In this document: positions 1-10,069 of the stretch, piece after piece | Layout of the letters: each line of letters begins with the position of its first letter | Numbering within the stretch: the first letter of the stretch is position 1 | NCBI RefSeq assembly: GCF_003254705.1 | Contig: NZ_QFYR01000001.1 | Span: forward strand, 1,240,001-1,304,000 | Direction of reading: 5' to 3' | Source: Phenylobacterium deserti | GTDB taxonomy: Bacteria; Pseudomonadota; Alphaproteobacteria; Caulobacterales; Caulobacteraceae | DNA length: 64,000 nucleotides | Notes under the pieces: generated by a model | Told to the model about the DNA's origin: nothing | What the model saw: the letters and a program-made list of their open reading frames with translations, nothing else | Databases searched by the model: none | Position numbers and translations under genes: made by a program

Positions 1-457
1 TGCGCCCCTGATAGACCGTCTGGCTAACCGGCTGGGAAAAGAGCGCGTGTTCCGCGCCGTGCCGGTCGAAAGCCACGTTCCGGAACTGGCCGTCAGGCCG
101 GCGCGGCCGCTCAATCCGGCTCATGGCAGGACGCCGGGCTGGGATCCGGAAACGCCACGTCCGGTGCGCCTTTTCCGCCGGCCCGAGCCGCTGGACGGGG
201 TGATCGCCCTGACGCCCGATGATCCGCCCAACCAGTTCCGCTGGCGCGGAAGAACCCATCGGGTCCGACGCGCTGAAGGGCCGGAACGCATCGCCGAAGA
301 ATGGTGGAAGGCGGACATCGAGGACATCTCGGTCGGTCATGTGCGCGACTACTACCGCGTTGAAGACCAGGACGGGGGCCGCTTCTGGCTGTTCCGCTCG
401 GGTCTCTACAAAGCCGGTCATCCTGCCCGCTGGTGGCTGCATGGATTGTTCGGATGA
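1..457 (+). CDS. imuB: ImuB-type Y-family polymerase-like protein, C-terminal part (5' truncated by window)
   Basis: The reading frame is open from the left edge (first full codon at base 2) and ends at the TGA at 455-457, so only the C-terminal ~151 residues are present. The stretch carries the W/R-rich end typical of ImuB ([40 protein letters not shown]), i.e. the DUF6504 tail. ImuB is a catalytically inactive Y-family relative that bridges DnaE2 to the beta clamp in SOS mutagenesis. The stop overlaps the ATG of the next gene (ATGA), so imuB and dnaE2 are translationally coupled. ImuA and the LexA-controlled promoter would lie to the left, outside the window. Family call is strong from the tail and from the neighbour. 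Confidence 0.9.
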   Translation, partial: APLIDRLANRLGKERVFRAVPVESHVPELAVRPARPLNPAHGRTPGWDPETPRPVRLFRRPEPLDGVIALTPDDPPNQFRWRGRTHRVRRAEGPERIAEEWWKADIEDISVGHVRDYYRVEDQDGGRFWLFRSGLYKAGHPARWWLHGLFG

Positions 458-3400
458 CCCGCTACGCCGAACTGCAGGCGCGGACGAACTTCTCGTTCCT
501 CCATGGCGCGTCGCATCCATGGGAGCTGGTGGCCGGCGCCGACGCCTTGGGCCACGAGGCCATCGGCATCTGCGACAGCAACAGCCTGGCCGGGGTGGTG
601 CGCGCCTGGAGCCAGATGAAGAAGCAGCGGGAAGGCGGTTCGAAGATCCGCGCGCTGACCGGCTGTCGCCTGGACTTCGTGGACGAAACGCCCAGCCTGC
701 TGGTTTATCCATCCGACCGTGAGGCCTACGCCCGGCTCACCCGCCTGCTTACCGTGGGCCAGCTACGCGCAGGGAAGGGCGGCTGCGAGCTCGCCTGGTC
801 CGATTTCCTGGATCATGCCGAAGGCCAGTTGATCCTGGCGATCCCACCGGACCGGCTGGACGAGGCCTTCGCCAAGCAGCTTCGGGGCCTTAGTCGCGAG
901 CTGCCGGATCTTTGGCTGGCGGCCGCACGGCGTTACGGCGCGCGCGACCTCGAGCGGCTATCCAAGCTGGCGGCGCTGGCCCAGGAGACTGGCGCGCCCA
1001 TGGTGGCCACCAACGACGTCCTCTACCACGGGCCCGAACGGCGGCCGCTGCAGGACGTGCTGACCTGCATTCGCGAGAACTGCACCCTCCAGGAGGCGGG
1101 CCTGCGGCTCCAGGCCCACGCCGAGCGCCACCTGAAGCTTCCCGAGGAGATGGCGCGCCTGTTCGCCAAGTTCCCGGGCGTGGTCGAGCGCAGCGTTGAG
1201 ATCGTCGAGCGCATCGACTTCGATCTTTCCCAATTGCGCTACGAGTATCCGGACGAGCCTGTGCCGCGCGGCAAGACGGCCATCCAGCACCTGCGCGACC
1301 TGACGTGGGAAGGGGCGGCCTGGCGCTATCCAGACGGCGTGCCGGAGCGCGTGACCAGCCTGCTCGAGCACGAGCTCACGTTGATCGAGAAGCTCGATTT
1401 CCCGAACTACTTCCTGACCGTCCACGACATCGTCCGCTGGGCGCGCGAGCAGGACATCCTGTGCCAGGGGCGGGGCTCGGCCGCCAACTCCTCCGTCTGC
1501 TTCTGCCTAGGCGTGACCTCGGTGGATCCCACCAAGGCGGGCAAGGGCATGCTGTTTTCCCGCTTCATCTCCGAAAACCGGGGGGAGCCGCCGGACATCG
1601 ACGTCGATTTCGAGCACGACCGGCGCGAGGAGGTGATGCAGTACGTCTACCGGCGCTATGGGCGCGAGCGGGCCGCCATCGTCGCGACCATCATCCACTA
1701 TCGCCCGCGCATGGCCATTCGGCAGGTGGGCAAGGCGCTTGGTCTGACGGAGGACGTCACCGCCGCCCTGGCGGGCACGGTGTGGGGCTCCTATGGCGAT
1801 GGTGTGCCGGACGAGCACATCCGCCAGACCGGCCTTGATTCAAACGCGCCGGAAATCCGCCGGGCGACCACCCTGGCCCAGCTGCTGCTCGGCTTTCCCC
1901 GCCATCTGTCCCAGCACGTAGGCGGCTATGTGCTGACGCAGCGGCGGCTCGACGAGACCGTGCCGATCGGCAACGCCGCCATGAAGGACCGCACCTTCAT
2001 CGAATGGGACAAGGACGACATCGACGCCTTGGGCTTGATGAAGGTCGATATCCTGGCCTTGGGCATGCTCACCGCTCTGAGGAAGAGCCTGACCATCCTC
2101 GGCATCCCGGACATCGCCGACATCCCCCCGGAGGAGCCGGGCGTCTACCGGATGCTGTCGCGGGCCGATTCTGTGGGCGTCTTCCAGGTGGAGAGCCGCG
2201 CCCAGATGTCCATGCTGCCGCGCATGCAGCCCCGGAAGTTCTACGACCTGGTCATCGAGGTGGCGATCGTGCGGCCGGGCCCGATCCAAGGCGACATGGT
2301 GCACCCCTACCTTCGGCGGCGAGAGAAAAGGGATGAAGTGACCTATCCCGCGCCCGCGCCGGAGCACGGTCCGCCGAACGAGCTGCGCAAGATCCTGGAA
2401 AAGACCTTGGGCGTGCCGCTCTTCCAGGAGCAGGCCATGCAGATCGCCATCGACGCGGCCAAGTTCACGGCCGACGAGGCTGACGGGCTGCGTCGCTCCA
2501 TGGCCACCTTCCGTCACTACGGCAACGTCGGTGAGTACGGGGTCAAGTTCGTCGAGGGCATGATCCGCCGGGGCTACGATCCCGAGTTCGCCCAGCGCTG
2601 CTTCAAGCAAATCGAAGGGTTCGGCTCCTACGGTTTTCCGGAGAGCCACGCGATCAGCTTCGCCCTGCTGGTCTACGCCTCAGCCTGGGTGAAGTGGGCT
2701 CACCCGGACGTCTTCTGCGTCTCGCTGTTGAATAGCCAACCCATGGGCTTCTACCAGCCGGCCCAGCTGGTCCGAGACGCGCGCGAGCACAATGTGGAGA
2801 TCCGCCCGCCGGATATCCTGGCCAGCGAATGGGACTGCACCTTGGAGGAAGCCGCCGCCCTGAAGCGGTCTGAGAGCGACGCCGAGCTTCGCGCCGTCCG
2901 GCTGGGCTTTCGGCAGATCAAGGGGCTGAAGGAAGAGGAGATCAGGCGGCTGATCCAAGTGCGAGTGGAGGGCGCCCGCACGCTTGAGGACTTCGCCCTG
3001 CGCGGCGGGGTCACCCATCGGACCCTGGAGTTGCTGGCCGAGGCCGACGTGTTCCGCAGCTTGGGCTACGACCGAAGGCAGGCGCTTTGGGCCGTGAAAG
3101 GGCTGGCCAGCGAGGCAGGCGCCGAGGAGAGCGCCCCGCTGCTGGCGCGTGGACGGGCCAAAGAAGCCCAGGTCCTGCTGCCCTTCATGAGCGCCTCGCA
3201 GGAGGTGGCGGAGGACTACCGGACCACCAGTCTGTCCCTGAGGGCCCACCCGGTCAGCTTCTTCCGTGCGGACTTGCACCGCATGAGCGTGACCCGCTGC
3301 GAAGAGCTGAAACACAGGCGGGATCGCCAGCGGCTTTGCGTCGGCGGGCTTGTCCTGGTCCGCCAACGACCGGGCACGGCCAAGGGCGCGGTGTTCCTGA

Positions 3401-3657
3401 CCCTGGAGGATGAGACCGGCATCGCCAACGTTGTGGTTTGGAAGGACACTTTCGAAGCCAACCGCCGGCTGGTGATGAGCGCTTCCTTCCTGGTGGTGCA
3501 CGGCCAGCTTCAGCGCGCCGGCGAGGTCATCCACCTGATGGCCGAGCGGTTCGAGGATCTCACGCCGCGTCTTGGCCGACTACGCGAGGATGAAGCCCCC
3601 ATCCGCGCCCGCTCCAAGGTCAGCGGCCAGTTGATCCGAAGCCGCGACTTCCATTGA
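454..3657 (+). CDS. dnaE2: Error-prone DNA polymerase III alpha subunit DnaE2/ImuC
   Basis: A 1067-residue C-family polymerase that carries out translesion synthesis with ImuA and ImuB during the SOS response. The ATG at 454 overlaps the imuB stop and gives the usual DnaE2 N-terminus ([19 protein letters not shown]); a GTG 21 bases upstream would add unrelated residues. An N-terminal PHP domain is followed by the polymerase core with the catalytic aspartates in [12 protein letters not shown]. The C-terminal part holds an OB-fold ([20 protein letters not shown]...). Length agrees with DnaE2 (about 1,050-1,100) rather than the longer replicative DnaE1. Second gene of the imuAB-dnaE2 operon. Confidence 0.96.
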   Translation: MTRYAELQARTNFSFLHGASHPWELVAGADALGHEAIGICDSNSLAGVVRAWSQMKKQREGGSKIRALTGCRLDFVDETPSLLVYPSDREAYARLTRLLTVGQLRAGKGGCELAWSDFLDHAEGQLILAIPPDRLDEAFAKQLRGLSRELPDLWLAAARRYGARDLERLSKLAALAQETGAPMVATNDVLYHGPERRPLQDVLTCIRENCTLQEAGLRLQAHAERHLKLPEEMARLFAKFPGVVERSVEIVERIDFDLSQLRYEYPDEPVPRGKTAIQHLRDLTWEGAAWRYPDGVPERVTSLLEHELTLIEKLDFPNYFLTVHDIVRWAREQDILCQGRGSAANSSVCFCLGVTSVDPTKAGKGMLFSRFISENRGEPPDIDVDFEHDRREEVMQYVYRRYGRERAAIVATIIHYRPRMAIRQVGKALGLTEDVTAALAGTVWGSYGDGVPDEHIRQTGLDSNAPEIRRATTLAQLLLGFPRHLSQHVGGYVLTQRRLDETVPIGNAAMKDRTFIEWDKDDIDALGLMKVDILALGMLTALRKSLTILGIPDIADIPPEEPGVYRMLSRADSVGVFQVESRAQMSMLPRMQPRKFYDLVIEVAIVRPGPIQGDMVHPYLRRREKRDEVTYPAPAPEHGPPNELRKILEKTLGVPLFQEQAMQIAIDAAKFTADEADGLRRSMATFRHYGNVGEYGVKFVEGMIRRGYDPEFAQRCFKQIEGFGSYGFPESHAISFALLVYASAWVKWAHPDVFCVSLLNSQPMGFYQPAQLVRDAREHNVEIRPPDILASEWDCTLEEAAALKRSESDAELRAVRLGFRQIKGLKEEEIRRLIQVRVEGARTLEDFALRGGVTHRTLELLAEADVFRSLGYDRRQALWAVKGLASEAGAEESAPLLARGRAKEAQVLLPFMSASQEVAEDYRTTSLSLRAHPVSFFRADLHRMSVTRCEELKHRRDRQRLCVGGLVLVRQRPGTAKGAVFLTLEDETGIANVVVWKDTFEANRRLVMSASFLVVHGQLQRAGEVIHLMAERFEDLTPRLGRLREDEAPIRARSKVSGQLIRSRDFH

Positions 3658-3689
3658 AGCCAAGTCTCGAACCATGAGGCCGCGCCCCC

Positions 3690-3715
3690 CGAACTGATTC
3701 GCGCGTCTCCGCGTT
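3690..3715 (+). promoter_or_regulatory. Candidate EcfG-type stress promoter of ku
   Basis: CGAAC at 3690-3694, 17 bases, then CGTT at 3712-3715, ending 32 bases before the ku start. The alphaproteobacterial general-stress sigma consensus is GGAAC-N16/17-CGTT, so there is one mismatch in the -35 element. Spacing and orientation fit. A one-mismatch match is not rare by chance, so this rests partly on similar sites before other stress genes in the window. Confidence 0.35.
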
Positions 3716-3747
3716 TCCAGACTCTGCAATTCCCGCGGAGACCGGTT

Positions 3748-4653
3748 ATGGCCACCCGTCCGACCTGGCAGGGCTACCTGCGCCTCAGCCTCGTGAGCTG
3801 CCCTGTGGCGCTCTACACGGCGACCTCACGCACGGGCGATGTGCACTTCAACATGCTGCACAAGGACACCCACAACCGAATCCGGATGATCCCAACCGAT
3901 CCGGAGACCGGGCCGGTGGACCGCTCCGAGATCGTCAAGGGCTACGAGATCGAGAAGGGCCGCTACGTCATCGTCACCGACGAGGAGATCAAGAACGTCC
4001 GCTTAGAGACGACCCGCACGATCGACATCGAGCGGTTCGTGGATGAGGAGGACATCGACCGTCTCTACTGGAACGACCCCTACTTCCTGGTGCCCGACGG
4101 CGACATGGCGGTGGAGGCCTTCACCGTCATCCGCGAGGCCATGACCAAGGCGGGGCAGGTGGCGCTTGGCCGGCTCGTCATGCACCAGCGCGAGCGGCTG
4201 ATGGCGCTGGAGCCACGCGGCAAGGGGATGGTTGCCTACTCCCTGCGGAACAATCGCGAGGTGAAGAGCGCGAGCGAGTTCTTCGACAAGATCCCGGACA
4301 TGAAGCCGAACGACCAGATGGTCGACATCGCCGCCCGGATCATCGAGCAGCAGGAGGGGCCGTTCGACCCCAGTAAGTTCACCGACCGCTACGAGGACGC
4401 CCTTCGAGCCCTGATCAAGGAGAAGGAGAAGGGCGCCAAGGTCACCGCCCCGGCCGAGCCCAAGGAGGCGGAGGTCATCGACCTCATGGAAGCCCTGCGG
4501 CGCAGCCTCGGCCAGACCGGCGGCGGCGAGCGGCGCAAACCGGCGGCCAAGGCGTCTTCGCGCAGCACGGCCGCCAAGCCTGCTGCAAAGAAGAGCGACG
4601 CGCCCGCCAAGAAGCCCGCTGCCCGCCGAGCCCCGGCCAAGAAGAGCGCCTGA
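3748..4653 (+). CDS. ku: Non-homologous end-joining protein Ku
   Basis: A 301-residue bacterial Ku, which forms a ring homodimer on double-strand DNA ends and recruits LigD. The N-terminus (TWQGYLRLSLVSCPVALYTA) and the central Ku beta-barrel motifs (IVKGYEIEKGRYVIVTDEEI, YFLVPDG) are diagnostic. After about residue 250 the protein turns into a Lys/Ala/Pro-rich tail, the basic extension known in many bacterial Kus to modulate DNA binding. ATG at 3748 follows GGAG in the sequence CGCGGAGACCGGTT. Its partner ligD is 0.4 kb downstream on the opposite strand with one lipoprotein gene between, so the pair is neighbouring but separately transcribed. Confidence 0.97.
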   Translation: MATRPTWQGYLRLSLVSCPVALYTATSRTGDVHFNMLHKDTHNRIRMIPTDPETGPVDRSEIVKGYEIEKGRYVIVTDEEIKNVRLETTRTIDIERFVDEEDIDRLYWNDPYFLVPDGDMAVEAFTVIREAMTKAGQVALGRLVMHQRERLMALEPRGKGMVAYSLRNNREVKSASEFFDKIPDMKPNDQMVDIAARIIEQQEGPFDPSKFTDRYEDALRALIKEKEKGAKVTAPAEPKEAEVIDLMEALRRSLGQTGGGERRKPAAKASSRSTAAKPAAKKSDAPAKKPAARRAPAKKSA

Positions 4654-4717
4654 CGCCGACGGAACCTACAGGCTGGGCTTTGGATTGCTTGCACGGCTGG
4701 GCGGCCAGGGAGCGGGT

Positions 4718-5077
4718 ATGAGGAAGCAGGCGCTGGTTCTGAGCGCCCTGGCGGTGACGCTGGGCGGTTGCGTGAGCTCTCCCAAGGAGACGGTTCTCAA
4801 CCTCGACACCACCGACAAACGGTGGACCAGCGCGCGATGCGTCGCCGCGCGAAAGGAAGTGGCGCTCTACAACGACAAGGCCGGTATGCGAGGTGTGGTT
4901 GGCGTGCTCGGCAACATCGCCGCGCCGTTCGCCGGTACAGCCACCAGCTTGGCCATGAGCAAGGCGCAGGACGACGAGCGCGCGCGCCTGAACCACAAGG
5001 TCCGCTCCGCCTGCATCTCGGATCCGCTTGCGAACCGGCGCGAGGCGGCGCGGACCACCCGGCAGGCGCGGCGCTGA
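4718..5077 (+). CDS. Small predicted lipoprotein, unknown function
   Basis: A 119-residue protein starting at ATG 4718; a TTG 33 bases upstream is possible but would bury the signal sequence. The N-terminus (MRKQALVLSALAVTLGGC) is a lipoprotein signal with lipobox LGGC, so the mature protein should be anchored at the envelope through Cys18. A glycine/alanine-rich stretch (GMRGVVGVLGNIAAPFAGTA) may form a short glycine-zipper helix, and the C-terminus is basic. No family recognised. The stop abuts the ligD stop (5078) with no spacer, so the genes are convergent. Confidence 0.7.
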   Translation: MRKQALVLSALAVTLGGCVSSPKETVLNLDTTDKRWTSARCVAARKEVALYNDKAGMRGVVGVLGNIAAPFAGTATSLAMSKAQDDERARLNHKVRSACISDPLANRREAARTTRQARR

Positions 5078-7750
5078 TTAGCGCTTCTTCTTCAGCTTCT
5101 CGATGGCAGGCGCGAGCGGCTCTTCCGCGTCGAAGTAATCGGCCCAGGCTTTGGTCTTCTTCAGCAGCCCGGGCGCCGTCCGGAGGGTCCACTTCTTGGG
5201 ATCGAGCCCCGGCTTCACCAAATCCCAGGTGATCGGGAAGGAGACGGGCGCCAGCGGTCGTCCACGCGGTGAAAGCGGCGCCACGGCCGTGGAGAGCCGG
5301 TCGTTTCGTAGGTAGTCGAGGAAGATGCGTCCGACCCGTTTGGCTTTGGCCATGTTCACGACGTAGCGGTCCGGTTGGTCGGCCGCGATCGCCAGGCAAA
5401 CGTCCTGGGCGAACTTCTTGGCCGTGGGCCAGTCCATCTTGCCTTTGCCGTCTTTGAGCGGCGTGACCACGTGCAGCCCCTTGCCTCCGGTGGTCTTGCA
5501 GAAGGCGTTGAGTCCGAGGCTCTCTAGTCGCGCCTTCACCTCCAGCGCGCCTTCGATGACGCGGGTGAACGGGATGTCCTCGTCCGGGTCGAGGTCGAAG
5601 ACCAGGCGACCGGGCACCTCCGGCTGGAACGGCTGGCAGTTCCAGGGGTGGTACTCGACAGCCCCAATCTGCGCCATGGCCGCCAGAGCCTCGATGCGGT
5701 CGAGCTGTTGGTACGGCTTGTGATCGCCGAAGACTGCGACCTCGGTGATCAGCGACGAAGAGCCCTTGCCGGCATGGCGCTGGAAGAAGCGTTGCGAGCC
5801 GTTGATGCCGTCCGGCATGCGGATGACCGAGCACGGCCGCCCCTTGATGTGGGGCATCATCCACTCGCCGACGGTCTCCAAATAGCGGGCGAGTTCGAGC
5901 TTTGTGACCGGCAGGCCCGTGCCATCGTCGGGCCAGAGCGGCTTGTCTGGATTGGAGATCACCACACCCAGGACGACGTTGTCGCCGGGGTTGGGCTTGG
6001 CCGCCGATTTCGCCGGCGCCTTGGTCCCAGCCTTCGGCTTGGCGGCGGCCGGCTTCGGTTCGGCAAGCGGCTCGTCAACGTTTGCGGGGATCTCCGCCTC
6101 GACCTCGTCGGCCGGCTTGTCCTCGCGCAGCGCCTTGAAAGCGCCCTGGCGCACCATGCCGGACCCGGTGAAGCCGGCGAACTCGATCTCGGCCACCAAC
6201 TCGGGCCGGGCCCAATGGACGTTGGCCTCCTTGCGCGGCGCCCCGGGGCCGCTGAAGGGGCTCTTCTCAGCCTCCACCTTCTCCAGACGCGGCAGAACGC
6301 GGGCAACCTTGTCACGGCCGAAGCCGGTGCCGACCCGGCCGACGTAGACCAGCTTGTCGCCACGGTGCACGCCGACAAGCAGGGACCGCAGCTGACCCGC
6401 CTCGCCCGTCCAGCCGCCGATAACCACCTCGTGCCCAGCGCGGCATTTCGACTTCAGCCAGGTCTCGCTCCGATCCGAGCGATAGGGCTGGTCCAGCCGC
6501 TTCGACACAATGCCCTCCAGGGACATCCTGCAGGCGGACTGCAGGACCGCATCGCCGGCAGTCTCAAAGTGATCCACGAAGCGGATGCGCGGCGCGATCT
6601 TCTTGCCCGCCGCCTCGACGATCTGCTGCAGGCGCGCCTTGCGATCTCTCAGCGACAATGAGCGTAGGTCCTGGCCCTCCGCGAACAGGCAATCGAAGAC
6701 AAAGAAGACGAGATCGGCGGTCTTGCCGTCCGAGAGCGCCGCCTGCAGCGCCGGGAAGTCGGGGGAGCCATTGTGATCAAGGGCGCAGGCTTCGCCGTCG
6801 TAGAGGCCGTCAGGAAGGTTTTGCCCGTCCTTGCCGATCTCCTTGAACTTCGCCGTCCAGTCCAGACCGGACCGCGTCTTCAGCGTCGCCTTGCCGTTCT
6901 CCACCCGGAGCTGCAGCCTATAACCGTCGAACTTGATCTCATGCGCCCAACCAGGTCCTGGCGGCGGCCGGTCCACGGATTTGGCGAGTTGAGGGGGCAC
7001 GAACCCCGGCAGGGCGGCGGCCTTGAGCTTCGGGGGCGGCGGAGCGCGCAGAGCTGCGGCGGCCGGCGTGCTCTCCGGCTCCGCCCGGTTGGATTGCCAG
7101 ACGGCTTTCCCTGATGCCCGCTTGGAGCCGCCGGTCATGAACGGCTTTGGGCCCTTACCTGTCCCGGCAGCGATTTCTTCCATGGTCCGGCCGGATGCGA
7201 TGGAGGTGAGCTCATCCTCGACAAGGGCTTCGCCGCGGCTGTCGGTGGCGAAGTCGTCATGATGCTTGATGAGCAGCCAGTTGGTTCGTTTCTCCCGCTC
7301 GCGCGGCTTCATGCGGACAAGGACGTAGCTGCCCTTCACCCGCTCGCCATGCATGACGATCTTGAAGTCGCCGCGTCGCAGGCCCTCGTGCGGGTCCGTG
7401 CCGGGTTCCGGCTCCCAGTATCCGCGGTCCCACAGCATCACCGAGCCGCCGCCGTACTGTCCCTTAGGGATCGTGCCTTCGAAGTCGCCGTAGTCGAGGG
7501 GGTGGTCCTCGACCTCGACGGCGAGGCGGCGGTCGTGCGGGTCGGTGGACGGACCCTTGGTCACCGCCCAGGACTTGAAAACGCCGTCGAGCTCCAGCCG
7601 GAAGTCGAAGTGCAGGCGCGTCGCCGCATGCTTCTGGATCACGAAGCGCAGGCGATTGGACGCCTTGACTTTGGCGTCGTCGCCGCTCGGCTCAGCCGTT
7701 AGCGAGAAGTCCCGCATCGACTGGTACTTGGCGAGCTTCTTTTCGGCCAA
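5078..7750 (-). CDS. ligD: Multifunctional ATP-dependent DNA ligase LigD (phosphoesterase-ligase-polymerase)
   Basis: An 890-residue NHEJ enzyme that trims, fills and seals ends held by Ku. Domain order is 3'-phosphoesterase (about 30-165; QKHAATRLHFDFRLE, HPLDYGDFEGTIPKGQYGGG), ATP ligase (about 250-550; adenylated Lys273 in EIKFDGYR, then EGIVSKR), a Lys/Ala/Pro linker (about 560-590) and the primase-polymerase domain (about 595-880; metal-binding DLDPDE at 719-724). The start is set at a TTG (7750-7748): the protein then begins MAEKKLAKYQSMRDFS as in other LigDs, and GAGGAG (7765-7760) lies 9 bases before it, overlapping the otsA stop. A longer frame into otsA exists but adds unrelated arginine-rich sequence. 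Third gene of otsB-otsA-ligD. Confidence 0.95.
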   Translation of the reverse strand: MAEKKLAKYQSMRDFSLTAEPSGDDAKVKASNRLRFVIQKHAATRLHFDFRLELDGVFKSWAVTKGPSTDPHDRRLAVEVEDHPLDYGDFEGTIPKGQYGGGSVMLWDRGYWEPEPGTDPHEGLRRGDFKIVMHGERVKGSYVLVRMKPREREKRTNWLLIKHHDDFATDSRGEALVEDELTSIASGRTMEEIAAGTGKGPKPFMTGGSKRASGKAVWQSNRAEPESTPAAAALRAPPPPKLKAAALPGFVPPQLAKSVDRPPPGPGWAHEIKFDGYRLQLRVENGKATLKTRSGLDWTAKFKEIGKDGQNLPDGLYDGEACALDHNGSPDFPALQAALSDGKTADLVFFVFDCLFAEGQDLRSLSLRDRKARLQQIVEAAGKKIAPRIRFVDHFETAGDAVLQSACRMSLEGIVSKRLDQPYRSDRSETWLKSKCRAGHEVVIGGWTGEAGQLRSLLVGVHRGDKLVYVGRVGTGFGRDKVARVLPRLEKVEAEKSPFSGPGAPRKEANVHWARPELVAEIEFAGFTGSGMVRQGAFKALREDKPADEVEAEIPANVDEPLAEPKPAAAKPKAGTKAPAKSAAKPNPGDNVVLGVVISNPDKPLWPDDGTGLPVTKLELARYLETVGEWMMPHIKGRPCSVIRMPDGINGSQRFFQRHAGKGSSSLITEVAVFGDHKPYQQLDRIEALAAMAQIGAVEYHPWNCQPFQPEVPGRLVFDLDPDEDIPFTRVIEGALEVKARLESLGLNAFCKTTGGKGLHVVTPLKDGKGKMDWPTAKKFAQDVCLAIAADQPDRYVVNMAKAKRVGRIFLDYLRNDRLSTAVAPLSPRGRPLAPVSFPITWDLVKPGLDPKKWTLRTAPGLLKKTKAWADYFDAEEPLAPAIEKLKKKR

Positions 7751-7763
7751 AGCGGGCGGCTCC

Positions 7764-9164
7764 TCAGCTGGCCAGCGCTTTGAGCTTCTCCGCCGTTCCG
7801 GCCAGGTCCGCCACAAAGGCGTCGCGCCAAGCGGTGACGTCCTCGCGCTGGACGTTCTCGAACAGAGCGCGCCAGCGGCGGATTCGCTCCGACTTGTCCA
7901 TGGCCAAGGCTTGCTTGAGGGCTTCGGCGATCTCTTCGGGGCTGTTGGGATTGACCAGCAGCGCCTCTTTCATCTGCCGCGCGGCGCCGGCGAAACGCGA
8001 CAGCACCAGAACCCCCGGATCTTCCGGGTTCTGAGCCGCGACATACTCCTTGCAGACCAGGTTCATGCCGTCACGAAGCGGCGTCACCAGTCCGACTTTG
8101 GAAGCGCAGTAGATGCCGGCCAGCTCGTCGCGCCGGTAGTTCTTGTTCACGTATCGGAACGGCGCCCAGTCGATGTCCGAGAATTCGCCGTTGATGCGGC
8201 CCGAAAGAGCGTCCAGGCGCGCGCGGATCTCCTGGTAGGCCTCGACGCCCTCCCGGCTCGGCGGCGCAATCTGCAGCATCAGGACTTCCCGGCGCAGGTC
8301 GGGGTTGTCGATCAGCAGGCGCTCGAAGCCAAGGAAGCGCTCTTCCAGGCCCTTGGAATAGTCCAGCCGATCAACGCCGACGATCAGCTGCCGGAACACC
8401 GTCGCGGCCGTCATCAGGTCGCGCATCCGCGCAGCGCGCGCGGACTTCATCATCTTGCCGAAGTCGGAGGCGTCCATGCCGATCGGATACGAGCCCACGT
8501 GCAGGGTGCGGCCGAACGCCTTCAGGCAGTGCGGCCCGACGTGCTCCCCGTCGGCTTCGCTGATCACATACTCTTCAAACGCCTGCTGGAATTCGGCTGT
8601 CTGGAAACCCACCAGGTCGTAGTCGAACAGCGCTTCCACCAGCGGCCGATGGCCGGGCAAGGTGGTGAAAAGCTGGTGCGCCGGCCATGGGATGTGGAGG
8701 AAGAAGCCGATGCGGTTCTCCACCCCCAGCTTGCGCAGCTCACGCGCCAGCGGGATCAGATGGTAGTCGTGGATCCAGACCATGTCGTCCGGCTCGATCA
8801 GCGGACGAAGGGTTTCGGCGAAGCGGCAGTTCACCCGCTCATAGCCCTCGCCGTACGCCCGGTCGTAGGCCGTCAGGTCAGCCCGGTAGTGGAACAGCGG
8901 CCACAGCGTCTTGTTGGCGTAACCGTTGTAGTACTCGTCGTAGTCGGCTTCCTCGAGGTCGACGGTAGCGACAGTCACCCCGTCGATCCGCTGCATCGCG
9001 AGTTGGCCGGTAAATTCCGGCGTCGTCTTGCCGCTCCAGCCGAACCACAGTCCCGAGTACTCGCGCAGGGCCGCAGCCAGCGCCATCGCCAGGCCGCCCA
9101 CGCTCTCGTCGCCCTTGCCGGTCGGCGGGTTGACCCGATTGGAGACGACGATCAGACGGCTCAT
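7764..9164 (-). CDS. otsA: Trehalose-6-phosphate synthase OtsA
   Basis: A 466-residue GT20 glycosyltransferase that joins glucose from UDP-glucose to glucose-6-phosphate, giving trehalose-6-phosphate. The N-terminus (SRLIVVSNRVNPP), the glycine loop (SVGGLAMAL), the VWIHDYHLI segment, the acceptor-site stretch RIGFFLHIPWP, and LRDGMNLVCKEYVA/DPGVLVLSRFAG near the C-terminus are all OtsA signatures. The ATG overlaps the otsB stop by four bases (ATGA) and the stop overlaps the ligD ribosome-binding site. Cytoplasmic; supplies the stress protectant trehalose. Confidence 0.97.
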   Translation of the reverse strand: MSRLIVVSNRVNPPTGKGDESVGGLAMALAAALREYSGLWFGWSGKTTPEFTGQLAMQRIDGVTVATVDLEEADYDEYYNGYANKTLWPLFHYRADLTAYDRAYGEGYERVNCRFAETLRPLIEPDDMVWIHDYHLIPLARELRKLGVENRIGFFLHIPWPAHQLFTTLPGHRPLVEALFDYDLVGFQTAEFQQAFEEYVISEADGEHVGPHCLKAFGRTLHVGSYPIGMDASDFGKMMKSARAARMRDLMTAATVFRQLIVGVDRLDYSKGLEERFLGFERLLIDNPDLRREVLMLQIAPPSREGVEAYQEIRARLDALSGRINGEFSDIDWAPFRYVNKNYRRDELAGIYCASKVGLVTPLRDGMNLVCKEYVAAQNPEDPGVLVLSRFAGAARQMKEALLVNPNSPEEIAEALKQALAMDKSERIRRWRALFENVQREDVTAWRDAFVADLAGTAEKLKALAS

Positions 9165-9910
9165 CTGGCGGCCTCGAGCCAGCTGAGCGCCTCCTCAACG
9201 CTTTCCAACCGGAAGCGGGCCTCAGTCCGGCGGGGCGGGCCGATCAGAACGCCCATGCCGCCTGACTTCTCGGCGGCTTCGAAGCCGTGCTCGTCGGTGC
9301 AGTCGTCTCCCAGGAAGACAGGCTGCGCGTTCCTGAAGGCAGGCTGAGCCAGGAACGCCCGAACGCTGTCGCCTTTGTTGGGGCCTGGCGTGCGCAGTTC
9401 CTCGACCATGTCGCCACGTTGGAGATTGAGGCCGGTCTCCTCGCAGATGGCGACCGCCAGCGCGTGCGCCTCTTCGCCATGTGCGCGCGCCAGTCGGTAG
9501 TGCAGGGCGACGCTTAAGCCCTTCTCCTCCACCAGGAGGCCTGAGTCGCGACCGGCAAACTCCCGAAGCTGGCGGGTGGCGTCGGCAAGCCGCGGATGGG
9601 GCGCCGCCTCGTGCGTGGACCCGTCCGGCTCGCGACGGACCAGGCCGTGCACCGCGGCGACCGAGGTGACCCGGCCCTCGAGAATGCGATCGACGTCCGC
9701 CAGGGTGCGCCCGCTGATCACCGCCAGACGACCTTCCAGAGCCTCGTTGAGACGCTCCAGCAAGCGGGTGCGACGCGGCTCGGGCCTCACATCCTGCGGT
9801 CGTGCGGCGATCGGCGCCAGGGTCCCGTCCAGGTCAAGGAACAGGGCGCATTCGGCCAAGCGCAGCGGCTTGGGTTTCGGCAAGCTAAGGGTCAGTTCGT
9901 CAAACACCAT
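9161..9910 (-). CDS. otsB: Trehalose-6-phosphate phosphatase OtsB
   Basis: A HAD-superfamily phosphatase (249 residues from ATG 9910) releasing trehalose from trehalose-6-phosphate. The nucleophile motif I (LFLDLDGTLAPIA) lies near residue 28; a serine/threonine motif (AVISGRT) and the C-terminal acidic motif (FLGDDCTDEHGF) follow in HAD order. A GTG at 9919 in frame is an alternative start three codons upstream; neither has a convincing Shine-Dalgarno at ideal distance. First gene of the otsB-otsA-ligD operon, with a candidate stress promoter 30 bases upstream, divergent from zwf. Confidence 0.95.
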   Translation of the reverse strand: MVFDELTLSLPKPKPLRLAECALFLDLDGTLAPIAARPQDVRPEPRRTRLLERLNEALEGRLAVISGRTLADVDRILEGRVTSVAAVHGLVRREPDGSTHEAAPHPRLADATRQLREFAGRDSGLLVEEKGLSVALHYRLARAHGEEAHALAVAICEETGLNLQRGDMVEELRTPGPNKGDSVRAFLAQPAFRNAQPVFLGDDCTDEHGFEAAEKSGGMGVLIGPPRRTEARFRLESVEEALSWLEAAR

Positions 9911-9940
9911 GAAAATCACTTTGCCCCTGGTCGCCGGCTG

Positions 9941-9966
9941 AACGCGTAAGCGGAAGGTAATGATCC
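9941..9966 (-). promoter_or_regulatory. Candidate EcfG-type stress promoter of otsB-otsA-ligD
   Basis: On the minus strand GGATC (9966-9962), 17 bases, then CGTT (9944-9941): one mismatch from GGAAC-N17-CGTT. The -10 element ends 22-31 bases before the possible otsB starts, a normal leader. Trehalose synthesis genes are known members of EcfG regulons in several alphaproteobacteria; assignment here is by pattern only. Confidence 0.35.
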
Positions 9967-10069
9967 GAGCTTAGCCATCCTAGGGTTGAACCAACCGTGG
10001 GGGCACTTGACGGCGCCCCCCTCCATCCGCGCTATGCGCGCTCCGATTCCAAGTTGGGGGATGAGGCCC

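Noticed and set aside
4500-4653. Lys/Ala/Pro repeats at the 3' end of ku as a DNA repeat or recombination site
   Set aside because: They encode the basic tail common to bacterial Ku and are not exact DNA repeats.
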